Source of the DNA: JBDUDK01 sp040002995
GTDB lineage: Bacteria > Actinomycetota > Acidimicrobiia > Acidimicrobiales > Ilumatobacteraceae
Direction: 5' to 3'
Assembly (NCBI GenBank): GCA_040002995.1
Contig: JBDUDK010000145.1
Location: forward strand, 5,919-69,918
DNA: 64,000 bases
A program made the translations under genes and the position numbers. The notes beneath the pieces are model-generated. The model worked only from the letters and a program-made list of their open reading frames with translations. It was not told where the DNA came from and ran no database searches. Of this stretch, positions 17,930 through 26,510 are shown in pieces (the stretch's first letter is position 1; each line of letters begins with the position of its first letter).

Positions 17930-19329
17930 CCCGCCGAGCTCTGGATGCCCACGACGGCGCGCTCGGCGAACTCGGTCATGCATCGGGCCCCCGCGTACGT
18001 GCACGCGCTACGGACGCCGGCCACGATTTGGTCGATGATGTCTTCGACGCCGGGACGATCAGGGTCGATGTACATCCGCGACGAGCTGATGCCTTCTTCG
18101 AACAGTTCCTTGGCGGCCCGGGCGAAGGCCGATTCGTCGCGCGTGCGGTTCTTGACCGCTCGATGCGACGCCATGCCGAAGCTCTCCTTGTAGAGCCGAC
18201 CGTCGCTGTCGCGCATCGCGTCGGCGGCGCTCTCGCAGGTGCCGGCCAACCACGTGCCGAACATGACGTTGGCGGCGCCCGCCGCGAGCGCGAGCGCGAC
18301 GTCGCGTGGATAGCGCACCCCTCCATCGGCCCATACGTACTTGCCGAGCCGTCGGGCCTCGGCCGTGCATTCGAGAACCGCCGAAAACTGCGGACGCCCG
18401 ACGCCGGTCATCATGCGAGTGGTGCACATCGCGCCTGGGCCGACACCGACCTTCACGATGTCGGCTCCCGCGGCGATGATGTCGGCCACACCCTGCGGCG
18501 TGACGACGTTGCCGGCGACGATCGGTGTGTCGGGCGCGAGCGCCCGGGCCGCCTTGATGGCGCGAAGGGTCTTGGTCTGATGGCCGTGGGCGGTATCGAT
18601 CACCAGCACGTCGGCCCCCAACTCGAGGACCTTGGTGATCTTGCCCTCGACGTCGCCGTTGATGCCCACGGCGACACCCACCATGAGGCGACCACTGCGA
18701 TCGACGGCGGGCCGGTAAAGCGTGGCGCGCAACGCGCCCTTGCGCGTGATGGCCCCAACGAGCAGGCCGTCGGACACCACCGGCGCGAAGCTGAGACGCT
18801 CCTCGGAAAGACGATCGAAGATCGCCTCGAGCGACGAGTTCGCTTCCATGCAGACCATGTCGCGTCGCATGACGTGACGCATCTGGGTGAAGCGGTCGTA
18901 GCCGGCGGCGTCGCGCTCGGTGAAGATGCCGGCGGGCGCGCCGTCGGTGTCGACGACCACGGCCGCGCCATGGGCGCGCTTATGCAAGAGGAAGAGCGCG
19001 TCCTGCACGGTGTCGGTGGGAGCGACGGTCACTGGCGTGTCGTAGACGAGGTGGCGGCTCTTCACGTACTCGATGTTGTCGCGCACAATCTCGAGCGGAA
19101 TGTCCTGGGGGAGCACCGTGAGCCCGCCGCGGCGGGCCGTCGTCTCGGCCATGCGTCGGCCCGCGACCGCCGTCATGTTCGACACGACGATCGGGATCGA
19201 CGTTCCGATGCCATCGGGCGTGGTGAGATCGACGTCGAGCCGCGAACCCACCTCGTTGAGGCTCGGGATCATGAAAACGTCGCTGTACGTGAGGTCGTGC
19301 GGGGGCTGGGCGTCGTGATTGAAGCGCAC
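17893..19329 (-). CDS. guaB1: GuaB1 family IMP dehydrogenase-related protein / GMP reductase
   Basis: 478 residues from GTG 19329 (VRFNHDAQPPHDLTYSDVF). A TIM barrel is interrupted by a CBS pair (residues 95-210), and the catalytic Cys302 lies in GVGPGAMCTTRMMTGVG. The N-terminus closely follows M. tuberculosis GuaB1 (Rv1843c), a group reported to act as GMP reductase rather than IMPDH. GMP reductase converts GMP to IMP, which suits the surrounding purine salvage genes. The upstream region carries overlapping hairpins (19385-19446). Confidence 0.9.
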   Translation of the reverse strand: MRFNHDAQPPHDLTYSDVFMIPSLNEVGSRLDVDLTTPDGIGTSIPIVVSNMTAVAGRRMAETTARRGGLTVLPQDIPLEIVRDNIEYVKSRHLVYDTPVTVAPTDTVQDALFLLHKRAHGAAVVVDTDGAPAGIFTERDAAGYDRFTQMRHVMRRDMVCMEANSSLEAIFDRLSEERLSFAPVVSDGLLVGAITRKGALRATLYRPAVDRSGRLMVGVAVGINGDVEGKITKVLELGADVLVIDTAHGHQTKTLRAIKAARALAPDTPIVAGNVVTPQGVADIIAAGADIVKVGVGPGAMCTTRMMTGVGRPQFSAVLECTAEARRLGKYVWADGGVRYPRDVALALAAGAANVMFGTWLAGTCESAADAMRDSDGRLYKESFGMASHRAVKNRTRDESAFARAAKELFEEGISSSRMYIDPDRPGVEDIIDQIVAGVRSACTYAGARCMTEFAERAVVGIQSSAGYDEGRPLGTNW

Positions 19330-19384
19330 GGTTGCGAAAGGCTACGCGCTTCACGCCGCCCTCGCCCCACCCGTCCCCATTTCC

Positions 19385-19446
19385 CCTCTGAGGGTAAATA
19401 GTGACGTTTTTCCGTTCCTTTCACCCTCAGAGGACGAAAAGGAACG
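19385..19446 (-). promoter_or_regulatory. two interlocking inverted repeats between deoA and guaB1
   Basis: Inverted repeat 1 pairs CCTCTGAGGGT (19385-19395) with ACCCTCAGAGG (19423-19433), an 11-bp perfect match. Inverted repeat 2 pairs CGTTCCTTT (19413-19421) with AAAGGAACG (19438-19446), 9 bp perfect. One arm of the second lies inside the loop of the first, so in RNA they would exclude each other or form a pseudoknot. On the minus strand they directly follow the deoA stop and precede guaB1. They could be a terminator with antiterminator, or two operators. Confidence 0.6.
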
Positions 19447-19448
19447 CT

Positions 19449-20723
19449 TCAGCGGATGCGGTCGAGGACCAGGTCGCGGGGTTCGGGGGGTTCGGGTCCG
19501 ATCGTGAAGGCGTCGTCGAGCGCAGCCAGCGCCGGCGCGAAACGGTCGGCGTCGTCGGCGTAGAGCACGAGCAGCGCTTGACCCTCCTCCACTGGGTCGC
19601 CGACAGTGGCCGACCAGCGCACGCCCGCGGCCGCCGCCACAGGGTCTTCCTTGCGGGCTCGCCCCGCACCGAGACGCCAGGCCGCGACGCCAACGGCCAG
19701 CGCGTCGAGCCGGGTGAGATATCCCGAGCGGGGCGCGTTCACGACCCGCTGCCCGGCGGCCGGCTCGGGAAGCTCGAACGAGCGCGGGCCTCCCTGGGCG
19801 GCGACCATGTCCCACCACACCGGCAAGGCCTCGCCCGCGGCCAGCTTGGCGGCGGGTTCGACGCCTTGGATGCCCGCGAGCTCGAGCATCTCGCGGGCTA
19901 GTGCGACCGTGACCGCGATGAGGTCGGCCGGCCCGACGCCGGACAGCACGTCGATCGCCTCCATCACCTCGATCGCGTTGCCGGCGGTACGCCCGAGCGG
20001 AGTGTCCATCGCGGTCAAAAGCGCCGCGGTGCGCACGCCGTGGGCCTGACCGATGCCGACCATTGTCTCGGCGAGCCGCCGCGCCGAATCGAGGTCCTTC
20101 ATGAACGCGCCGGAGCCCACCTTCACGTCGAGCACGAGCGCTTCGGTGCCTTCGGCGATCTTCTTCGACATGATCGATGACGCGATGAGCGGGATCGACT
20201 CAACCGTGCCGGTGACGTCGCGCAGCGCGTAGAGCTTGCGGTCGGCCGGCGCGAGGCCCGCGCCCGCCGCGCAGATCACCGCGCCCACCGAGCGCAGCAC
20301 CGCGCGCATCTCGTCGGGCTGCAACGCCGCCCGCCATCCCGCCAGCGACTCCATCTTGTCGAGCGTGCCGCCCGTGTGACCGAGGCCTCTGCCCGAGAGT
20401 TGGGGGACAGCGGCGCCGCATGCGGCCACGAGCGGGCAGAGCACGAGCGACACCTTGTCGCCCACGCCACCCGTCGAATGCTTGTCGACCGTCGGGCGTC
20501 CCAACCCACTGAGGTCGAGGCGATCGCCGCTGTCGATCATCGCCTTCGTCCACACACTCAGCTCGTCAGGTTCCATGCCCCTGAAGAAAATCGCCATGAG
20601 TAAGGCCGCCGCTTGTTCATCGGGGGTCCGGCCGGCGGTGTATTCCCGGTGGAACCATTGGATCTGTTCGTCGCTGAGCCGTCCGCCGTCGCGCTTGGTG
20701 AGGATGAGCTCGACTGCGTCCAT
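19449..20723 (-). CDS. deoA: thymidine phosphorylase
   Basis: A 424-residue pyrimidine nucleoside phosphorylase releasing thymine or uracil plus deoxyribose-1-phosphate. The glycosyl transferase family 3 signature is clear: DKHSTGGVGDKVSLVL binds phosphate, SGRGLGHTGGTLDK follows, and VLDVKVGSGAFMKD lies mid-protein. The C-terminal PYNP domain includes APRSGYLTRLDALAVG. Its ATG overlaps the cdd stop by one base, and Cdd supplies deoxyuridine to it. Confidence 0.96.
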   Translation of the reverse strand: MDAVELILTKRDGGRLSDEQIQWFHREYTAGRTPDEQAAALLMAIFFRGMEPDELSVWTKAMIDSGDRLDLSGLGRPTVDKHSTGGVGDKVSLVLCPLVAACGAAVPQLSGRGLGHTGGTLDKMESLAGWRAALQPDEMRAVLRSVGAVICAAGAGLAPADRKLYALRDVTGTVESIPLIASSIMSKKIAEGTEALVLDVKVGSGAFMKDLDSARRLAETMVGIGQAHGVRTAALLTAMDTPLGRTAGNAIEVMEAIDVLSGVGPADLIAVTVALAREMLELAGIQGVEPAAKLAAGEALPVWWDMVAAQGGPRSFELPEPAAGQRVVNAPRSGYLTRLDALAVGVAAWRLGAGRARKEDPVAAAAGVRWSATVGDPVEEGQALLVLYADDADRFAPALAALDDAFTIGPEPPEPRDLVLDRIR

Positions 20724-21115
20724 CAGCCGGGGAGCTCGCGCGCGCTGAACGCGCCGGGCAGCAAGTCCTCCATCCGGCGCGGCCTACCGTCGCCGTCGAC
20801 GAGAAGATCGGGGCCCCCGTTCTCCATCAAAAGCTGACGGCACCGTCCGCACGGCATGACCGGCTCGCCGTTGCCGACGCAGACGACGGCCACCAGACGT
20901 CCTCCGCCCGTCGCGTGCAGCGCCGACACCAGCCCGCATTCCGCACACAGCGCGAGCCCGTAGGACGCGTTCTCGACGTTGCAGCCCGTGATCACCCGAC
21001 CATCGTCGACCAGGCCCGCCGCGCCGACATGGAATTTCGAATATGGCGCATACGCGTTCTCGGCCACGGCGAGCGCGGCGGCGCGGAGCGCGTCCCAGTC
21101 GATCTTCACGCTCAC
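20723..21115 (-). CDS. cdd: cytidine deaminase
   Basis: A 130-residue tetrameric-type enzyme deaminating (deoxy)cytidine to (deoxy)uridine. The zinc and proton-shuttle motif is CAEC (LCAECGLVSALHA) and the second zinc motif PCGRC (MPCGRCRQLL). AYAPYSKFHVGAAG and GCNVENASYG are substrate-binding segments. It overlaps the upstream permease gene by 4 nt and the downstream deoA by 1 nt, so it sits in the middle of a transporter-catabolism operon. Confidence 0.96.
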   Translation of the reverse strand: MSVKIDWDALRAAALAVAENAYAPYSKFHVGAAGLVDDGRVITGCNVENASYGLALCAECGLVSALHATGGGRLVAVVCVGNGEPVMPCGRCRQLLMENGGPDLLVDGDGRPRRMEDLLPGAFSARELPG

Positions 21116-22407
21116 GTGGACTGACCCTTACGCCAAGGTTTGCCGTCCCACGCGGGGGGCCGCAGACGCTGCGACGCGAAGCCCAGCACCAGCAGGGTCA
21201 CGGCGTACGGGGTGATGTAGACGAACTGCGTCGGCACCTTGTCGGTGACCGCGTAATACCAGCCGAACCAGGCCGCGATCACCGCGCTCACGCCGGCGAC
21301 GACCCATTTGCGCTGGATCGCGGACCACACGGCCGACGCGCCGATGAGGATGGCCACGAACAACACCAACCCGAGCACCGACGCATCGGAACGGAGTTGG
21401 ACCGCGAGTGCGAAGCCGAAGAGGCCCGCGCCGAGCGCGACGCCGGTCGGTCGCCAGTTGCCGAAGATGAGCGCGGCGAGGGCGATGAACCCTTGCCCGG
21501 CCACCTGACCTTCCTGGTAGCGGCCCGATGTCTCCAGCACGAGGTAGGCGCCGCCGAGGCCGGCCAACCCGCCCGAGATGAGCACGCCGATGTATCGGGT
21601 GAGGTAGACGTTGACCCCGAGCGAGTCGGATGCGGTGGGTTTTTCACCAACTGACCGCATCCGAAGACCGAACGCGGTGTACCACAACACATACGCGCTG
21701 GCGGGCACGAGCAAGATCGCGATCACGGTGAGCCACGAGAGCTCGACGGTGAGACCCCGCAGAAGGCCGGCCAAGTCGGAGACGAAGAACCAGCGATGGC
21801 GTTCGATCACGCCGAGCGCATCGGGCGTCTTCCATCCGAATAACTTCCCTCCACTCGTGAAGGGCATGGTGAACTTGCCGAGCGTTCCCTTGATCGCGGG
21901 TCCGAAGCTTTGCGACGCGCCTTCTTGACCGACGAAAAGCTTCGTGGCGAGGAAGCGGGTAAGACCTACCGCGATGATGTTGATGGCGAAGCCCGACACG
22001 ACATGGTCGACGCCGATGGTGACCGTGAGGAGCGCATGAAGCCCTCCCGCGAGGGCACCTCCCACGATGCCGCCGACGATCGCGGCCCACGGACCCCACT
22101 GCCAGCCCGCCCAACCTCCGAACCACGTTCCGAACGTCATCATGCCTTCGAGGCCGATGTTCACGATGCCCACACGCTCGGAGAACAAGCCCCCCAACCC
22201 GGCGAGGAGCAGCGGCACGGCGAGGCGTAATGCGGCGCCGAAGTTCCCCGACGACCCGAAATCGGGTGCGTTGGCGACATGGCCAACCAACGACATCACC
22301 ATGATGACGGCGGCCGCCGCGATCAATGCCCGCGGCAACGGTGAGCGGCGCGGACGCGGAGGGGCGGACACCGGCTCGATTCCAGGGGCGGTCGTCGGTG
22401 CGGTCAT
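21112..22407 (-). CDS. nucleoside ABC transporter permease (NupQ-like)
   Basis: A 431-residue polytopic membrane protein of the BPD_transp_2 family. A short basic N-terminus is followed by about ten hydrophobic segments. LGGLFSERVGIVNIGLEGMM near residue 95 is the family signature for the second permease of BMP-type nucleoside transporters. It pairs with the permease encoded just upstream (4-nt overlap) and is followed by cdd, supporting nucleoside import. Confidence 0.9.
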   Translation of the reverse strand: MTAPTTAPGIEPVSAPPRPRRSPLPRALIAAAAVIMVMSLVGHVANAPDFGSSGNFGAALRLAVPLLLAGLGGLFSERVGIVNIGLEGMMTFGTWFGGWAGWQWGPWAAIVGGIVGGALAGGLHALLTVTIGVDHVVSGFAINIIAVGLTRFLATKLFVGQEGASQSFGPAIKGTLGKFTMPFTSGGKLFGWKTPDALGVIERHRWFFVSDLAGLLRGLTVELSWLTVIAILLVPASAYVLWYTAFGLRMRSVGEKPTASDSLGVNVYLTRYIGVLISGGLAGLGGAYLVLETSGRYQEGQVAGQGFIALAALIFGNWRPTGVALGAGLFGFALAVQLRSDASVLGLVLFVAILIGASAVWSAIQRKWVVAGVSAVIAAWFGWYYAVTDKVPTQFVYITPYAVTLLVLGFASQRLRPPAWDGKPWRKGQST

Positions 22408-23516
22408 GCCGGCACCACCGCGGCAGGTGCGCTGGCCCTTTGCGACGCCTCTTTAGCCACCGCCACGAGTTGACGCCTCCGCACTACCTCGTACGACACG
22501 ACGACACCGACCACCATGGCGCCCTGCAGGATCTGCGAGATCTCCTGCGGGATGTTGTTCAGGCTCAGCACCTGGGTCGACACCTCGAGAAACGACCACA
22601 GCAAGGCGGCGAGGCCGACACCTACGGGATGGTTGCGTCCGATGAGGGCGAGCGCGATGCCGGTGAACGCAAGGCCGGTCGGGAACGTGTCGGAATATTG
22701 GTGGTACTGGATGTCGCCGAGCAGCGGGGCGATGCCGATGAGACCGGCGAAGGCGCCGCTGATGAGCATGGTCTTGACCACCATCGCCCGGGGACTCACA
22801 CCCGACGACCGAGCCGCGAACGGGTTGATACCTGAGGCGCGCAGGTCGAAGCCGAAGCGGCTTCGGTAGACCAGGAGGTAATAGATGGCCCCTGCCGCGA
22901 TGGCTCCCACGAGGAAGCCGTTGAGGTACACGTTCTTGGGGAAGTGGTATCCGAAGAGCCGGATAAAACGGTTGAGCGGCGGGATCCACGCCGAGCGGGA
23001 GAGGGGCTTCGTCTGGGTGATCTGTGCGGCCTGGACTCTGAAGTAATTGGAGAGGAGGTAGGCCGATATGCCGGTCGCCACCGCGTTGAGCATGATCGTC
23101 GAGATCACCTCGTTGACACCGCGGGTCACCTTCAGGAGTGCGGGGATGGCGGCCCACGCCATGGCGACGGCGACGGCCACGATCATGATGGCGGCGACGT
23201 GGAAAACGGCGGGGAGGGACATCTCCGCCCCTGCGGCCGCGGCAATCACGATCCCCAGGCGGTATTGACCATCGGCGCCGATATTGAACAGGCCCATCTT
23301 GAAGCCGAGCGCAACCGCGAGGCCGGCGATGTAATACGCGATCGAGCGATTGAGGATGGCCACGACGTTGCGGGCGGAATCGGACGACGTCCACATGAGG
23401 CGGAACGTCGTCGCCGGTGAGTTACCGCTCACCCACAGAGCGATCGAGGCCACGACAACGGTGAACACCAACGCGCTAGCCGGTGCCGCCAAACCCCAGA
23501 GAATTCGTCTCCGCAT
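22404..23516 (-). CDS. nucleoside ABC transporter permease (NupP-like)
   Basis: A 370-residue membrane permease starting at MRRRILWGLAAPASALVF; its ATG overlaps the stop of the ATPase gene by one base. LGFKMGLFNIGADGQYRLG is the characteristic loop of this permease type, and several hydrophobic spans follow. It forms the heterodimeric channel with the permease at 21112-22407. The C-terminal 25 residues are basic and cytoplasmic by the positive-inside rule. Confidence 0.9.
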   Translation of the reverse strand: MRRRILWGLAAPASALVFTVVVASIALWVSGNSPATTFRLMWTSSDSARNVVAILNRSIAYYIAGLAVALGFKMGLFNIGADGQYRLGIVIAAAAGAEMSLPAVFHVAAIMIVAVAVAMAWAAIPALLKVTRGVNEVISTIMLNAVATGISAYLLSNYFRVQAAQITQTKPLSRSAWIPPLNRFIRLFGYHFPKNVYLNGFLVGAIAAGAIYYLLVYRSRFGFDLRASGINPFAARSSGVSPRAMVVKTMLISGAFAGLIGIAPLLGDIQYHQYSDTFPTGLAFTGIALALIGRNHPVGVGLAALLWSFLEVSTQVLSLNNIPQEISQILQGAMVVGVVVSYEVVRRRQLVAVAKEASQRASAPAAVVPA

Positions 23517-25084
23517 CACGCCGCTGTCCCGGCGCGGGCGCCTGTCATGTACGAGCCGAGGTCGGTGGGGGTCACCTTCGCCGGGTCGAGCCGGGCGACG
23601 ATCTCGCCCCGCAAAATCACGAGGAGCGTGTCGGACAACCCGATCAGCTCTTCGAGGTCGGCCGACACGAGCAGAACCCCGAGGCCACGGCGGCGGGCTT
23701 CTTTGATGTGGTCCCACACGGCGGCCTGCGCACCGACATCAATGCCCCGTGTGGGATGAGCGGCGAGGAGCAGTTGCGGCTCCGCGAGCATCTCGCGGCC
23801 GACGATGAACTTCTGCTGGTTACCGCCTGAGAGCGCGTGCGCCTCGACGTCGATCGACGGCGTGCGTACGTCGTAGTCATGCACGATCTGTGCTGTGCGT
23901 TTGCGGGCCCCCCTGCGGTCGATCCACGGTCCACGCACATTGGGCGACTGCGTCTGGTGTCCGAGGATCTCGTTCTCCCACAGCGGTTGGGTGAGAAGAA
24001 GACCGTCGTATTGGCGGTCTTCCGGGATGTAGCCGAGTCCTCGCTCGCGACGCGCACGCGTGCCTACATGCGTCATGTCGTGACCATTGATCACGACGCT
24101 GCCTCCGGTGGTGGGGACGGTGCCGAGCACAACACCGATGAGCTCGGTCTGGCCGTTGCCCTCGACGCCCGCAATGCCTACGACCTCGCCTCGACGGACC
24201 CGGATCGAGACTGATTCGAGCGCATTGCGGCCTGCTCCTGCCACGGTCACGTTCGCCAGATCCAGCTCCACCACGTCGGTCACTGTCTTTTCGGACGTCG
24301 CGGGCGTCGGCAGTTCGCTGCCCACCATGAGCTCGGCGAGTTGACGAGCCGTGACGTCGGCGGGTTTCACCTGCGCAATCGTGCGCCCCGCCCGGATCAC
24401 CGTGATCTCGTCGGCGACGGCCAGCACCTCGTCGAGCTTGTGGCTGATGAACAGCACGGTCACGCCTTCTCGGGTGAGCTCGCGCAGTGAGTCGAAGAGC
24501 TCGTCGACCTCCTGCGGTACGAGCACCGCCGTGGGCTCGTCGAGGATGAGGATCCGCGCGCCGCGGTACAGCACCTTCAGGATCTCGACTCGCTGCCTTT
24601 GCCCGACGCCGAGGTCGGCGATGAGCGCGTCGGGATCGACGTCGAGTCCGTAGCGAGCGGAAAGCTCCTCGATGCGGGCCTTGCTCCTTCCGATATCGAG
24701 ACGACCGGGCAAACCCAGGACCACGTTCTCCCAGACGGCGAGGTTGTCGGCCAGCATGAAGTGCTGGAAAACCATCCCGATGCCAGCCGCGATCGCGTCG
24801 CGCGGCGAGTTGAACGACCGCTGCGTCCCGTCGACGATGATCGTGCCCTCGTCGGGTTTGAGCGACCCGTAGAGGATCTTCATGAGGGTGCTCTTGCCCG
24901 CGCCGTTTTCGCCCACGATGGCGTGGATGTGCCTCCGCCGGACGATGAGCTCGATGTCATCGTTAGCCACTACGCCCGGGAAGCGCTTCACGATGCCGCG
25001 CAACTCAATCGCTATGTCGTCGGCGTCGGACGCGGAAGGGCCGCTGGCCCTCTCGGAGCCAGCGGCCCTCTCGCTGTCGGTCAT
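23516..25084 (-). CDS. nucleoside ABC transporter ATP-binding protein (two ABC domains)
   Basis: A 522-residue tandem ATPase of the sugar/nucleoside (MglA/NupO) type. The first domain has Walker A GENGAGKSTLMK, a signature-like LGVGQRQRVEILK and Walker B ILILDEPTAVL. The second has the degenerate Walker A GVEGNGQTELIG and signature LSGGNQQKFIVGREM, the normal asymmetry for the family. It powers the permease pair encoded next. The gap of 53 bp to the binding-protein gene is the only clear gap inside this operon. Confidence 0.94.
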   Translation of the reverse strand: MTDSERAAGSERASGPSASDADDIAIELRGIVKRFPGVVANDDIELIVRRRHIHAIVGENGAGKSTLMKILYGSLKPDEGTIIVDGTQRSFNSPRDAIAAGIGMVFQHFMLADNLAVWENVVLGLPGRLDIGRSKARIEELSARYGLDVDPDALIADLGVGQRQRVEILKVLYRGARILILDEPTAVLVPQEVDELFDSLRELTREGVTVLFISHKLDEVLAVADEITVIRAGRTIAQVKPADVTARQLAELMVGSELPTPATSEKTVTDVVELDLANVTVAGAGRNALESVSIRVRRGEVVGIAGVEGNGQTELIGVVLGTVPTTGGSVVINGHDMTHVGTRARRERGLGYIPEDRQYDGLLLTQPLWENEILGHQTQSPNVRGPWIDRRGARKRTAQIVHDYDVRTPSIDVEAHALSGGNQQKFIVGREMLAEPQLLLAAHPTRGIDVGAQAAVWDHIKEARRRGLGVLLVSADLEELIGLSDTLLVILRGEIVARLDPAKVTPTDLGSYMTGARAGTAA

Positions 25085-25137
25085 GAGCCGCGGTTCTACT
25101 ACGTGCGGCCGGCCCCTCGTTCAGGGGCGTTCGAGTA

Positions 25138-26325
25138 CTACGGCTTCGTCGGGACGGTGACCTTGCCCGAGATGATGTCGGCCTGGGCCGCGTCGATCTT
25201 GTCCTTGATGTCGTCGACGAATCCGCCGGACGTGGCGTAGCCGACTCCGTCGGCCTTCAGGTCGTAGATCTTGTGGTCAGCCGTGAACTTGCCCTGCACA
25301 AAGTCGCGGATGATCTCGTAGACCGCCACCTCGACGTGCTTCACCATCGAAGTAAGCACGTACTGCTGGAGGTCGGCGCCCACGGTGTTGTACTGGTCGG
25401 AGTCGACACCAATGCCCCACACCTTCGTGCCCTTGGCCGAATACTCCTTGGCCGCCTGGAACATGCCCGTGCCCGACGCGCCAGCGGCGGCGTAGACGAT
25501 GTCCTCACCGGCGCCGTACATGGCGTTGGCGATTTCCTTGCCCTTGGCGGCGTTGTTGAAGCCGGTGAAGTCGGGCGGCTGGGTGATGTACTTGATGTCG
25601 ACAGTGATGGCCGGGTCGACCGACTTCACGCCGGCCACAAATCCCGCCTCGAACTTCTGGATGAGGCTGGTCTGCACGCCTCCGATGAACCCGACCTTCT
25701 TGGCCTTGGTCTTGAGAGCTGCGGCTACACCGACCAGATAGGAGCCCTGCTCCTCGGCGAACGTCATGTCGCGGACGTTGGTGGGTGTGACGTCATCGGC
25801 GGTGAACGCTTTGCCGTCGGGCCCTACGTACGCCGCAACATCGTCGACCAGTCCGAAACTTACGTCGGGATGATCTTGCGACGCGTTGCTTATGGCTGGC
25901 TGCCACAGGAAGCCGACGCCGATCACGAGTTTGTTACCGCCGGCGACGATCGTCTCGAGGCGATCCTTGCGGTCGCTGCCGTCGGGCGCGGTCGGCGTCG
26001 ACTCCGCGCCCACCACTCCGAAGTCAGCCTTGGCCTTGTCGATTCCGACGGCGGCGGCGTCGTTGAACGACTTGTCGCCCCGTCCGGTGATGTCGTAGAG
26101 CAGGCCGATTTTTTGACCCTTTTCAAAAGTTGGCGCGGTGGTGCCGGATGCGGGGGCGGTCGTTACTGCTGCCGCCGCCGTCGTTTGCGATGACGGAGCT
26201 GTCGTTTGAGCGGACGCGCCTGTGGTGTTCGTGGTCGTTTTGGTACTGCTGCCGCACGCTGCCGACACCATGCTGAAACCGGTGAGGACGGCGACGGCGG
26301 CGTACATGCGTCGATTGCGGCGCAT
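25138..26325 (-). CDS. BMP-family nucleoside-binding lipoprotein
   Basis: A 395-residue substrate-binding protein. The signal peptide ends in lipobox VSAAC (Cys24); a Thr/Ser/Ala-rich tether of about 45 residues follows, then the PBP1-like fold (KIGLLYDITGRGDKSFNDAA, GSYLVGVAAALKTKAKKVG, VYAAAGASGTGMFQAA). BMP proteins bind purine or pyrimidine nucleosides outside the membrane. First gene of the likely operon BMP-ATPase-permease-permease-cdd-deoA. A GAAGGGAG ribosome binding site lies 5 nt before the ATG. Confidence 0.92.
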   Translation of the reverse strand: MRRNRRMYAAVAVLTGFSMVSAACGSSTKTTTNTTGASAQTTAPSSQTTAAAAVTTAPASGTTAPTFEKGQKIGLLYDITGRGDKSFNDAAAVGIDKAKADFGVVGAESTPTAPDGSDRKDRLETIVAGGNKLVIGVGFLWQPAISNASQDHPDVSFGLVDDVAAYVGPDGKAFTADDVTPTNVRDMTFAEEQGSYLVGVAAALKTKAKKVGFIGGVQTSLIQKFEAGFVAGVKSVDPAITVDIKYITQPPDFTGFNNAAKGKEIANAMYGAGEDIVYAAAGASGTGMFQAAKEYSAKGTKVWGIGVDSDQYNTVGADLQQYVLTSMVKHVEVAVYEIIRDFVQGKFTADHKIYDLKADGVGYATSGGFVDDIKDKIDAAQADIISGKVTVPTKP

Positions 26326-26330
26326 CTACT

Positions 26331-26371
26331 CTCCCTTCGTCGTTGGATCGTCCCTTCGCCAGCGAAGGGAG
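26331..26371 (-). promoter_or_regulatory. leader with palindrome and alternative pairing to the ribosome binding site
   Basis: On the minus strand CTCCCTTCGC (26371-26362) can pair with GCGAAGGGA (26359-26351) in a tight 9-bp hairpin. Its CTCCCTTCG part can instead pair with CGAAGGGAG (26339-26331), a 9-bp match covering the ribosome binding site of the BMP gene, whose ATG is at 26325-26323. The two pairings exclude each other. Alternatively the three half-sites form a DNA operator for the nucleoside transporter operon. Confidence 0.55.
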
Positions 26372-26510
26372 CGCGACGACCCTAGGTGCGTGCGGCGGAA
26401 AGGAGCAAGAAACGGCCGTGGGAGCAACGTAAACGTCATGGCGCCGTTACCTACAGGCATTCGGCATGCCCCGGAAACACCTGTGACCTCGCCCTAGGCT
26501 CGCCGTTCGC

